Shown: in pieces, positions 1 to 6,245 of the stretch
How the letters are laid out: every line of letters begins with the position of its first letter
How positions within the stretch are numbered: position 1 is the stretch's first letter
Origin: an uncultured Collinsella sp.
Lineage (GTDB): Bacteria > Actinomycetota > Coriobacteriia > Coriobacteriales > Coriobacteriaceae
Assembly: GCA_902492185.1 (NCBI GenBank)
Contig: CABUKY010000107.1
Location: 1-6,245 of the forward strand
Direction: 5' to 3'
Length of the DNA stretch: 6,245 bases
The notes under the pieces: model-generated
Seen by the model: only the letters and a program-made list of their open reading frames with translations
Database searches by the model: none
Told to the model about the DNA's origin: nothing
Program-made: the position numbers and the translations under genes

Positions 1-667
1 GCACGTAGAACAGACGGCAGTCGGCATCGACGATCGTCTCGCCCTCGACGAACAGGCGGAAGTGGCCAGGCTCGTCGGAGGTAATGTGCAGCGGGCCCAT
101 GGGGACGAGCGTCGTCTCCTTGCCCTTGGTATCGGCCAAGAACTCGTAGTTTTCCATGTCACTCGCGGGAGCGGGACGGAAACGGTAGTCCATGGAGTCC
201 TTGCGCAGCGGGTACAGGCCGCTGGGCCAGTCATCGGGCAGCACCAGGCGGCGACGGTCGGGCAGACCCTCGGGGATCAGGCCGAACATGTCGCGCAGCT
301 CGCGCTCGCCCCACACACAGGCAGGGACGAACGGCGTCACGGACGGGAACGTCATCTTGGCGGGATCGACCTCGGTGCGCACGGTCACCCAGCCGGGGTC
401 CTCCCCCTCCATGGAGATGACATAGTACACGGCGTAGCGACCGCACAGACTGCGCTCGTCGTTGCCGATGATCACGGGAATCCAGCCGTAGCGCTCGTAA
501 TACAGGTAGTGAACGGCCTCGGGCAGCTTGTCCTGCTTGACGGTAATCGTCAGCTGGTCCTCGCACTGCCACTCGACCTTCTCGATGCAGCCCGGAACGG
601 CGCGGCGCAGGGCCTCGACATGGCTCTCGCAGCGACGGGCATACACCTTGTTCTCAGTTTCAATCAT
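1..667 (-). CDS. hyfG: Hydrogenase-4 large subunit HyfG, N-terminal part (3' end cut by window)
   Basis: Large catalytic subunit of a group 4 [NiFe] hydrogenase, on the cytoplasmic side of the membrane complex. The frame is open from the ATG at 667 to the window edge, giving 222 residues of an expected 550 or so. Residues about 1-165 form a NuoC-like (30 kDa) domain with its signature: WGEREL at 119-124, DMFG at 126-129, LPDRRRLVLPDDW at 135-147 and PLRKD at 153-157. A linker follows, then from about 187 the large-subunit domain begins with GPLHITSDEPGHFRLF (191-206) and DADCRLFYV (214-222). These strings closely resemble E. coli HyfG/HycE as I remember them. The start is supported by a GAGGTGGAG ribosome site, 3 bases after the hyfF stop. 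Both NiFe-binding CxxC pairs would lie beyond the window, so catalytic competence cannot be seen. The fused NuoC domain argues for HyfG/HycE over simpler Ech-type large subunits. Confidence 0.95.
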   Translation of the reverse strand, partial: MIETENKVYARRCESHVEALRRAVPGCIEKVEWQCEDQLTITVKQDKLPEAVHYLYYERYGWIPVIIGNDERSLCGRYAVYYVISMEGEDPGWVTVRTEVDPAKMTFPSVTPFVPACVWGERELRDMFGLIPEGLPDRRRLVLPDDWPSGLYPLRKDSMDYRFRPAPASDMENYEFLADTKGKETTLVPMGPLHITSDEPGHFRLFVEGETIVDADCRLFYV

Positions 668-670
668 TCG

Positions 671-2230
671 TTACTCCACCTCGCTCTGAGCGGTCTCGGT
701 ACCGAACACAGCGCGGTACATCGGCGTCGCGTGAAGCTCCTCGGTGCTCTGCTCGAGCACGATGCCGGTCGCGGTCTCCACACCGTGCACGAGAGGCAGC
801 GGGGTGGCGATGCCAAACCACAAGATCATGACAGCCAGGATGATTTCAGGGATAAGCATGAGCGCCGGGGCCTCATGCTTGCCCATGCCCTGGGGCGCAT
901 GGCCGAATACCGACTTGAGCGCGATGCGGGTGAGCGCGGAGATGGCCACGGTAAGACCGAGGGCGACCACGACGACCAGCCACATGGGACCAGCGGTAAC
1001 ACCGGCGACAAAAGTCAGGAACTCGGAGATAAACATGCCAAAGGGCGGGAAGGCACCAAGACCGAGCAGCGCCAGGACGGCGAGCGCGGCGGTTGCGGGA
1101 GCAACCTCGACGACACCCTGGATCTTAGCCAGGCTACGCGTGCCAAAGGCGTGCTGAATGTTGCCGGACACGCAGAAGGCAAGCGTCTTGGTAAAGCCGT
1201 GGAACACGCAGTGCAGCAGGGCCGCGGCGATACCCAACGGGCCACCGATACCCAGGCACAGGGCGATAACGCCCACGTTCTCCACAGACGAGTACGCAAA
1301 GCGGCGCTTGAGGTCGTCCTGGCGAAACATCGAAAGTGCCGCCACCAAAATGGACAGCGTGCCGACGATCAGCAGCAAAAGTTGCGGATACTCGACGCCC
1401 ACGGCCTGGATGGTAAAGCCGTAGAAGCGCATGATCACAAGCATGGCGCACTTAAGCAGCACGCCCGAGAGCAGGGCCGAAACAGGGCTCGGGGCCTGGG
1501 AGTGGGCATCAGGCAGCCAAGTGTGCATGGGGAACAGGCCGGCCTTGGTGCCAAAGCCGATCACGATAAACGCAAAGGCGAGGCGCATGAGCGTCGGGTC
1601 GAACTGGTCGGCATACGGCAGCACGCACGACAGGAATGCGGCCTCGTGGGCGTTGGGAATCACGTCGGCGGCGTTGGCGTAGATCAGCAGCGTACCGAAC
1701 AGCCCAAAGGCCACGCCGGCGGTGCAGACCATCGCATACTTCCAAGAAGCCTCGAGGGCCGTCTTGTTCTTGTAGATACCCACGAGGAACACGGTGGAAA
1801 GCGTGGTTGCCTCCACGGCGGCCCACGTGAGGATCATGTTGTTGGACAGGCACGCGAGCAGCATGGTGAACACGAACAGGCTAAACAGCGCAAAATACTG
1901 CTTGGCGCGCTCGGCGGGCATGGAGCCCTCCTCGATATCGGCCTTTACATAGGGCAGCGAGAACAGCCCCGTAAGAAAACCGATAAAGCCGATGAGCAGC
2001 ACAAAGATGGCGCCCAGCGAATCGAGGTGAAACCACAGGCCAAGAGAGCTCGCGGTGTCGCCGCTCATAAGGACGTCACCGGCCGTCATAATCGACAGCA
2101 CCAGGACGGCTGCGACGGAGACCAGGTTGAGACCGGCAAACACGTTATAGGACGTGTTCTTGGGCAAAAATGCCATGACCAGCGAGAACACCAAAGGAGT
2201 CGCGAGCAGGGCGAGAATCAACGTTTCCAT
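671..2230 (-). CDS. hyfF: Hydrogenase-4 antiporter-like membrane subunit HyfF (NuoN/NuoM-like)
   Basis: Complete 519-residue integral membrane protein of the proton-conducting membrane transporter family (NuoL/M/N, Mrp antiporter-like); E. coli HyfF is about 526 residues. It is inferred to be one ion-translocating module of the membrane arm. About 14 hydrophobic helices are visible, from 3-22 to 457-475. Family motifs are present: Glu140 in the fifth helix, Lys229 before the MHTWLPDAH segment (235-243), Lys260 in the eighth helix, His340/His344/Lys348 in the eleventh, and the broken-helix motif FPPFGMFISEF (394-404) with Glu403. A polar tail of about 40 residues (480-519) follows the last helix. 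The ATG at 2230 is preceded by GAGGGGG six bases upstream, and the gap to hyfE is only 3 bases. Placement between hyfE and hyfG, plus size, separates it from the paralogues HyfB and HyfD. A generic label such as NADH dehydrogenase subunit 5 would be less specific. Confidence 0.93.
   Translation of the reverse strand: METLILALLATPLVFSLVMAFLPKNTSYNVFAGLNLVSVAAVLVLSIMTAGDVLMSGDTASSLGLWFHLDSLGAIFVLLIGFIGFLTGLFSLPYVKADIEEGSMPAERAKQYFALFSLFVFTMLLACLSNNMILTWAAVEATTLSTVFLVGIYKNKTALEASWKYAMVCTAGVAFGLFGTLLIYANAADVIPNAHEAAFLSCVLPYADQFDPTLMRLAFAFIVIGFGTKAGLFPMHTWLPDAHSQAPSPVSALLSGVLLKCAMLVIMRFYGFTIQAVGVEYPQLLLLIVGTLSILVAALSMFRQDDLKRRFAYSSVENVGVIALCLGIGGPLGIAAALLHCVFHGFTKTLAFCVSGNIQHAFGTRSLAKIQGVVEVAPATAALAVLALLGLGAFPPFGMFISEFLTFVAGVTAGPMWLVVVVALGLTVAISALTRIALKSVFGHAPQGMGKHEAPALMLIPEIILAVMILWFGIATPLPLVHGVETATGIVLEQSTEELHATPMYRAVFGTETAQSEVE
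674..682 (-). promoter_or_regulatory. Ribosome-binding site of hyfG
   Basis: GAGGTGGAG on the minus strand, encoded by the last three sense codons of hyfF (Glu-Val-Glu) and ending 6 bases before the hyfG ATG at 667. It decides the hyfG start, since the gap between the two genes is only 3 bases. Confidence 0.75.
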
Positions 2231-2233
2231 GGA

Positions 2234-2887
2234 CTACCCCCTCAGCTCGGACAGGTCGCGCGCATCGAGCGAGTGGGAGTCGTCCCAAATGCGACGCACG
2301 ACGATGGACATGATGATGACGGCAAAGATGGCGTCGGTGGCGATACCGATCTCGATGATCTCGGGAGCGGTGGGGGCCAAAAGCGCAAGCGTCACATGGC
2401 TGCCGTTTTCCATAAGGCAGTATCCAAAGATCTGCTTCATGATGTTGCGCTGCGAGATGATGCAGGTGAGGCCCACAAAGAAGTGAGCGAAGCTAATAGC
2501 GAGCGCAGGCGTTGCGACCTCGGCCGTGGGCAGGCTGATCTGCGTCACGACGGCAAAGCAAATCGCGACCTCGACGGCGATGATGCAAATGGCCCACGCG
2601 GGCTTAAGACCGGCCTTGAGCGATGCGTCGCTCGGCTCGCCCATCTTCTTGTATGCGCGGTTGAGGATGTAAGGGACCAGGACGACCTTAGTGATAAAGG
2701 CAGATCCAGCCCACATAAGCAGCTCCTGCGCACCAGTGGTGACACCGAGCGTGGCGAGAAGCCCCACGAGCGCCAGCGACTGCACCGCATACCAGTGGAT
2801 GGAATGTTTGATGTTCTTGGAGACAACCACCATGGTGGACGTGACGATCAGAAGGCCGCCAAGGATGTTGACGATCGAATAACCCAT
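2234..2887 (-). CDS. hyfE: Hydrogenase-4 membrane subunit HyfE (NuoK-like)
   Basis: Complete 217-residue membrane protein; E. coli HyfE is about 216. About seven helices can be drawn: 5-24, 32-52, 56-75, 97-117, 125-146, 151-172 and 178-199. The C-terminal three resemble NuoK/MrpC, and the N-terminal half is an extension absent from NuoK. Family features include Lys67 in the third helix, the segment QRNIMKQIFGYCLMENG (146-162) with buried Glu160, and APEIIEIGIATDA (174-186) with Glu176, Glu179 and Asp185 entering the last helix. The tail (200-217) is charged and probably cytoplasmic. In complex I, NuoK carries membrane glutamates of the central proton path; the same role is inferred here. The start at 2887 is fixed by a perfect AGGAGGT eight bases upstream that overlaps the hyfD stop codon. 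It lies between the two antiporter-like genes hyfD and hyfF, as in E. coli. Confidence 0.93.
   Translation of the reverse strand: MGYSIVNILGGLLIVTSTMVVVSKNIKHSIHWYAVQSLALVGLLATLGVTTGAQELLMWAGSAFITKVVLVPYILNRAYKKMGEPSDASLKAGLKPAWAICIIAVEVAICFAVVTQISLPTAEVATPALAISFAHFFVGLTCIISQRNIMKQIFGYCLMENGSHVTLALLAPTAPEIIEIGIATDAIFAVIIMSIVVRRIWDDSHSLDARDLSELRG
2237..2243 (-). promoter_or_regulatory. Ribosome-binding site of hyfF
   Basis: GAGGGGG on the minus strand, formed by the last codons of hyfE and ending 6 bases before the hyfF ATG at 2230. Because it lies inside hyfE, a ribosome finishing hyfE would cover it, which fits translational coupling. Confidence 0.65.
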
Positions 2888-2895
2888 GTCGTTCT

Positions 2896-2902
2896 ACCTC
2901 CT
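2896..2902 (-). promoter_or_regulatory. Ribosome-binding site of hyfE
   Basis: A perfect AGGAGGT on the minus strand, 8 bases before the hyfE ATG. It overlaps two bases of the hyfD TAG stop codon. It is the strongest match to the anti-Shine-Dalgarno sequence among the five in this window. Confidence 0.85.
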
Positions 2903-4358
2903 AACCGATCCAGCTGGCCGAAAGCGGGCCGCTGACGATGACCATGATGATGAGCACGATGAACACGAACGCCATCGCGCGGGGAAGCGGGGCTCCCGCA
3001 GCAACCTCTTCGCTCGGCTCGCCGGGCAGGCAATAGCCCATCCACTTGAGGAACCAGGCGAAGGTGGCGACGGTCTCGGCGACCATGATGCACACGAGCA
3101 CCAGGATCGCGACGTTACCGGCACCCACAGAGAAGCCGCCGGCGATGATCTGGAACTTCGAGAAGAACGTATTCATAGGCGGCACGCCGGCGATGGCGAG
3201 CGCGGCGACACCAAAGCCCACGCCCGAGATCGGGTACTTCTTTACGATGCCGCGAAGCTTGGGCAGCATACGCGTGCCGAGCGTAAAGGAGAACGAACCG
3301 GCGATCAGGAAGAACAGGGTCTTTGCGAACGCGTGGTTAAAGATATGGCACACGGCACCGTCAAAGGCCAGCTGGCTGCCAAAGACCGAAAGGCCCAGAC
3401 CAAAGAACACATAGGAGAGCTGGGCGATCGTGGAGAAGGCCAGCAGACGCTTCATGTCCTTTTGCGGCAGGTACATAAGGAAACCAAAGAGCATGGTGAC
3501 CATGGCGTCGATAATGGCAACCCAGCCCACGATCTCGGGAATCTCGCCGGCAGAGACGAGTGCACGCGCGAACACGCACACGCCGACCTTGACCATCGAG
3601 GCGCCATGCAGGTAGGCCGAAACAGGCGTCGGCGCCTCCATGGCCGAAGGCAGCCACATGTACATGGGAACCTGTGCGGACTTGGCCCAGGCCGCAAACA
3701 GCACGAGCAAAAGGACGATAGCCTTGAGCTTGGCGTCGAGGCCGGCAATCGCGGTAATGGCGAAGGTACCGGTATGGGCAAACACGATGGCGGCGCCCAG
3801 ATACAGGCCGAGCGCACCGATATGCGTAATGATGAGGGCCTTCATGCCGGCCTTCTTGGCCGTAGGCGTCATGTAGTAGCTAATGAGGCCCCAAGAGCAC
3901 GCACCCGTGATCTCAAAGAACACGAGCTGGCCCAAAAGGGTCGAGCTGTACACGAGGCCGGCCATGGCGCCAATGAAGGTCGCGAGGTACGCGTAGAAGC
4001 GACGACGCGGTGCGTCGGGATGCTCACGGTTATTCTCGCTCATATAGGGAATCGAATAGATCACGACAAGCAGGCCGATACCCACAAAGGCGGGCGCGAG
4101 CAGCGTGCTCATGCGATCGAAGGTGAATCCCATGACGAGGGTCTGCCCAAACGAGATCAGGGGGACCTGCGTGTCGGGCATGCCGGCGCCGGCGAAATTC
4201 GCGGCGAGGGCGATGGTGCAGACCGTCGAGACGGCGGCACCCAAAACGCTGAACCACTTGGCGTACGGACGGGGGAACAGGGCGACGAGCACCGAGGCCA
4301 CCATCGGGGCCGCGATAGCGACCAAGCCGAGAAGGGACAGACTGACTGCAAATGACAT
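2901..4358 (-). CDS. hyfD: Hydrogenase-4 antiporter-like membrane subunit HyfD (NuoL/M/N family)
   Basis: Complete 485-residue polytopic membrane protein; E. coli HyfD is about 479. It has around 14 hydrophobic helices, the first at 4-27 and the last at 461-483. Proton-channel family residues can be read directly: Glu149 (FFEI) in the fifth helix, Lys226 (WAKSAQVP) in the seventh, the strand WLPSAMEAPTPVSAYLHG (235-252) with His251, Lys257 in the eighth helix, and HIFNHAFAKT (338-347) with His338, His342 and Lys346. The broken-helix motif VPPMNTFFSKF (392-402) carries Lys401, where HyfB and HyfF have Glu. It is inferred to be an ion-pumping module of the membrane arm, next to HyfC and HyfE. 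The ATG at 4358 follows an AGGGAG site five bases upstream and lies 15 bases after hyfC. Assignment as HyfD, not HyfB or HyfF, rests on gene order and length. An alternative generic name is complex I subunit 5-family protein. Confidence 0.92.
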   Translation of the reverse strand: MSFAVSLSLLGLVAIAAPMVASVLVALFPRPYAKWFSVLGAAVSTVCTIALAANFAGAGMPDTQVPLISFGQTLVMGFTFDRMSTLLAPAFVGIGLLVVIYSIPYMSENNREHPDAPRRRFYAYLATFIGAMAGLVYSSTLLGQLVFFEITGACSWGLISYYMTPTAKKAGMKALIITHIGALGLYLGAAIVFAHTGTFAITAIAGLDAKLKAIVLLLVLFAAWAKSAQVPMYMWLPSAMEAPTPVSAYLHGASMVKVGVCVFARALVSAGEIPEIVGWVAIIDAMVTMLFGFLMYLPQKDMKRLLAFSTIAQLSYVFFGLGLSVFGSQLAFDGAVCHIFNHAFAKTLFFLIAGSFSFTLGTRMLPKLRGIVKKYPISGVGFGVAALAIAGVPPMNTFFSKFQIIAGGFSVGAGNVAILVLVCIMVAETVATFAWFLKWMGYCLPGEPSEEVAAGAPLPRAMAFVFIVLIIMVIVSGPLSASWIG

Positions 4359-4363
4359 TGTTT

Positions 4364-4375
4364 CTCCCTTCTCCT
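4364..4375 (-). promoter_or_regulatory. Ribosome-binding site of hyfD (two purine blocks)
   Basis: The minus strand reads AGGAGAAGGGAG followed by five bases and the ATG at 4358. Two possible Shine-Dalgarno cores are present: AGGAG, 12 bases from the start and overlapping the hyfC TAG stop, and AGGGAG, 5 bases from the start. The distal core is too far for the usual spacing, the proximal one slightly close. Together they still support this start. Confidence 0.65.
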
Positions 4376-5300
4376 ACACGCCGACGACCACGAAGACAAA
4401 CGCCAGAACGGCGATGCCCACGACGGCCCAGGTCTGATTGCCAAGCACCTTAAAACGCGAGCGCGAGCAGGAGTTCTCGATCACGCCGCATATGACAAAG
4501 TCGATCAGGCACTTAACAAGGAAGATGACCGCGCCCAGAACGGCCGCGATACCCACGGCCGCGGGCTCGCCCCAGGGGACGAAGATCGCGCAGAACCAGG
4601 CGACGACCAGGACCTGCTTCATGGACATGGCGAGCTTGGCCATCGCAAGCGACGGGCCGGAAAGCTCGGCGAGCGGACCTTCCTGGAGCTCCTGCTCGGC
4701 CTCGGCCTGATCAAACGGCAGCTTGCCGAGCTCCATGTAGCAGGCGATCGCAAAGGCGATGCCGGCGAGGATCACGGCGACCGGCGCGTCGATGGCGCCC
4801 GTCATGATGTGCTGACCCATGGTGGCGATGTCGGTGGAACCGCACACCAGGGCGGCGGCAAACAGCGCCAGCAGCATGGACGGCTCGATGAGCACGCTCA
4901 TGAGCAGCTCGCGGACACCGCCGATACCGGCGTAGGCGTTGGACGAATCCACACCGCAGAGGGCGAAGAAGAAGCGGGCGAGCGCCAGGCTGTACATGAT
5001 GGTGATGGCGTCACCAAAGACCGGGATGGGGCTTTGTGCCGTAAAAAGCGGCAGACCCATCGCGAGCATAAAGGCGACGGCGAAGAACAGCGGCGGCATA
5101 ATGCGCAGCGCAAAGCTCGCGTCCTCGCTCTGGGACTCGGGGCGCGCAAAGAGCTTGGCCAGGTCGCGGTAGTCCTGCATGATGCTGGGGCCGCGACGGT
5201 TGTGCATCTTGGCGCGGATCACGCGACCGAGACCGGAGAAGAACGGCGCGACGGCCATAACGACCACGCCCTGCAGAACGGCAAGTACGATGTTGTTCAT
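4374..5300 (-). CDS. hyfC: Hydrogenase-4 membrane anchor subunit HyfC (NuoH-like)
   Basis: Complete 308-residue membrane protein of the NuoH/HycD/HyfC family, close to E. coli HyfC (about 315). This subunit joins the soluble hydrogenase arm to the membrane arm and in complex I forms part of the quinone chamber; in hydrogenases no quinone is needed and the role is energy coupling. About eight helices are visible (5-24, 68-90, 98-115, 133-153, 173-190, 230-243, 247-270, 289-307). Cytoplasmic loop motifs are diagnostic: RRGPSIMQDYRDLAKLF (35-51), and the acidic loop LGKLPFDQAEAEQELQEGP (191-209) with Asp197, Glu200, Glu202, Glu204 and Glu207, followed by AELSGP (211-216). Gly-Val-Arg-Glu at 128-131 is also typical. 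The ATG at 5300 has AGGAGGGGA starting inside the hyfB stop codon. It lies 12 bases after hyfB and 15 before hyfD, as expected in a co-transcribed hyf operon. Confidence 0.94.
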   Translation of the reverse strand: MNNIVLAVLQGVVVMAVAPFFSGLGRVIRAKMHNRRGPSIMQDYRDLAKLFARPESQSEDASFALRIMPPLFFAVAFMLAMGLPLFTAQSPIPVFGDAITIMYSLALARFFFALCGVDSSNAYAGIGGVRELLMSVLIEPSMLLALFAAALVCGSTDIATMGQHIMTGAIDAPVAVILAGIAFAIACYMELGKLPFDQAEAEQELQEGPLAELSGPSLAMAKLAMSMKQVLVVAWFCAIFVPWGEPAAVGIAAVLGAVIFLVKCLIDFVICGVIENSCSRSRFKVLGNQTWAVVGIAVLAFVFVVVGV

Positions 5301-5304
5301 GCTC

Positions 5305-5313
5305 TCCCCTCCT
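5305..5313 (-). promoter_or_regulatory. Ribosome-binding site of hyfC
   Basis: On the minus strand the site reads AGGAGGGGA. Its AGGAGG core ends 7 bases before the hyfC ATG and its first base is the last base of the hyfB TAA stop. It supports the ATG at 5300 and suggests translation of hyfC is coupled to termination on hyfB. Confidence 0.8.
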
Positions 5314-6245
5314 TAACCCATTTGCACGGCGAGCACGAGGAACACCACGAGTGCCGCGACGATGTAGCAGATATAGATGCTGTAGTTGCCGCCCTCGAGC
5401 TTAGTCGCGAGGTCGGCGAGCTTCTCGACACCCTTATGCGGGGCATCGACGAGAACCTTGTCGGGTACGGGCTCCACAGCCTCGGCCACACCGGTGAGCT
5501 TCTGGAAGAAGTGCGCGATGGACCAGCAGACGGCCGTGCAGCGGTCACGCAGCGTATAGAGCGGCTGCATAAACCAGGACACCTCGGAGGCAAAGGTCGT
5601 GGCCACGACGGGCATATGCTCGTTGGGAGCATAGCCGCATGCCCACGGCTGGGACTTCTGCACCTTGCCGACGGTCTTGAGCTTGCGATAACCGCAGGCA
5701 AGGCCGACAAGCACCACGAGCGCAATGGCGATCGCAGGCGTGGAGGTGGCAGCGCCGGAGTACTGGTTCATGAGCTGCATGCCCTCGGCGGCAAACACGC
5801 CACCGTACGGATGCAGCACGGACGCGGCGACATCGACCAGCACGGGCGCGATCACGGGAGCGCCAATGCCCAGCACGACGCAGATAGCCGCGAGCAGGCC
5901 CTGCGCAAACACCATGGGGGCGGGAACCTCCTTGGCATTGGCCGCGGCCTCGGAGCGGGGCGCGGAGGCAAAGGAGACGCCATAGGCCTTGACGAAGCAC
6001 GTGACAGCCAGCGCGCCGGTAATGGCAAGCGCGACGGCAGCGAACACGGCCACGATCATGACGGCCTTGTCACCCTGCATGGCGGCATTAAACAGCGACT
6101 GATAGGTAAACCACTCGGACACAAAGCCGTTGAAGGGCGGGATGGCCGAGATGGCAAGCGCGCCAACGAGGAAGCAGATGGCCGTTGCCGGCATACGACG
6201 GAACAGGCCGCCCATCTTCTCCATATTGCGCGTACCCGTAGAGTA
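5313..6245 (-). CDS. hyfB: Hydrogenase-4 antiporter-like subunit HyfB, C-terminal part (5' end cut by window)
   Basis: The last 310 residues of a NuoL-family membrane subunit; E. coli HyfB is about 672, so a bit over half is missing. The reading frame runs to the right edge (first visible residues YSTGTRN), so the Met at 6224 is internal and not the start. Counting from that Met, a broken-helix motif IPPFNGFVSEW (28-38) carries Glu37, the channel residue position of the antiporter family. Helices follow at about 55-80, 103-130 and 160-178. A family C-terminal section then begins with WACGYAPNEHM (194-204) and FASEVSWFMQPLY (211-223), runs through a long polar loop (about 240-280), and ends in a final helix at 281-301. 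That C-terminal section is characteristic of HyfB/HycC and is absent from HyfD and HyfF. It lies just upstream of hyfC, which fits both hyf and hyc operons; hyfD/E/F downstream decides for hyf. Confidence 0.92.
   Translation of the reverse strand, partial: YSTGTRNMEKMGGLFRRMPATAICFLVGALAISAIPPFNGFVSEWFTYQSLFNAAMQGDKAVMIVAVFAAVALAITGALAVTCFVKAYGVSFASAPRSEAAANAKEVPAPMVFAQGLLAAICVVLGIGAPVIAPVLVDVAASVLHPYGGVFAAEGMQLMNQYSGAATSTPAIAIALVVLVGLACGYRKLKTVGKVQKSQPWACGYAPNEHMPVVATTFASEVSWFMQPLYTLRDRCTAVCWSIAHFFQKLTGVAEAVEPVPDKVLVDAPHKGVEKLADLATKLEGGNYSIYICYIVAALVVFLVLAVQMG

Noticed and set aside
62..2935. Long plus-strand open frame of 957 codons
   Set aside because: It lies exactly antisense, in codon register, to hyfG, hyfF and hyfE, which have unmistakable family motifs. 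Its translation is low-complexity and charged with no recognisable domain, as expected from the reverse complement of GC-rich membrane-protein codons.
2886..4355. Plus-strand open frame of 489 codons
   Set aside because: Codon-register antisense of hyfD; it ends at the reverse complement of a TCA serine codon (hyfD codon 2). Same composition artefact as the longer antisense frame.
5297..5725. Minus-strand open frame of 142 codons overlapping the end of hyfB
   Set aside because: It is out of frame inside the hyfB coding sequence, its product is a Ser/Arg/Pro-rich shadow, and hyfB with family motifs occupies the same strand.
5313..6224. HyfB as a complete 303-residue protein starting at the Met at 6224
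   Set aside because: The frame stays open to the window edge with family-like residues (TGTRN) before that Met, there is no ribosome site before it, and the fragment begins in the middle of the channel domain. It is a 5'-truncated gene.
1..6245. Respiratory complex I (nuo) operon
   Set aside because: HyfG-type fusion of the NuoC domain to the large-subunit domain with GPLHITSDEPGHF, the NuoK-like subunit with an N-terminal extension, the gene order B-C-D-E-F-G and the absence of nuoJ fit hydrogenase-4 and not a nuo operon (A-N order).
1..6245. Mobile elements, CRISPR arrays, RNA genes, internal promoters or terminators
   Set aside because: The window is essentially fully coding with gaps of at most 15 bases, and no repeats, inverted repeats or hairpin-plus-T-run structures stood out by eye.

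Overview
The window is the middle of a single leftward-transcribed (minus strand) operon for a membrane-bound, complex I-related [NiFe] hydrogenase of the hydrogenase-4 / formate hydrogenlyase-2 (Hyf) type. Read in transcription order, from high to low coordinates, it holds hyfB (5' end missing), hyfC, hyfD, hyfE, hyfF and hyfG (3' part missing). This is the gene order of the Escherichia coli hyf operon, and the complete genes also match the E. coli subunits in size (about 308, 485, 217 and 519 residues).

The layout is very tight. Coding sequence fills almost the whole window, with gaps of 12, 15, 13, 3 and 3 bases between consecutive genes. Each downstream gene has a purine-rich ribosome-binding site in the gap or overlapping the end of the preceding gene. 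No promoter, terminator, RNA gene, repeat or mobile element was seen. There is no non-coding stretch long enough to hide another gene, so the promoter must lie to the right of the window.

How the parts work together: hyfG encodes the large hydrogenase subunit with an N-terminal NuoC-like domain, and only that domain plus the start of the large-subunit domain is visible. hyfC encodes the NuoH-like membrane anchor that couples the soluble arm to the membrane arm. hyfB, hyfD and hyfF encode three antiporter-like (NuoL/M/N family) proton-channel subunits, and hyfE encodes a NuoK-like subunit with an N-terminal extension. This suggests an enzyme that couples H2 formation, probably from formate or a reduced ferredoxin-like carrier, to ion translocation. 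The NiFe-binding cysteines, the FeS subunits (HyfH, HyfI, HyfA) and any formate dehydrogenase gene lie outside the window. The electron donor is therefore not established here.

Organism: the DNA is GC-rich (about 60% by eye) and nearly free of TTA, CTA and TCA codons in several genes. With this gene set, it would fit a gut Coriobacteriia (for example Collinsella or a relative), but that is a guess from composition and gene content, not a demonstrated assignment. I see no convincing undescribed system in this window. It looks like a well-conserved respiratory operon.
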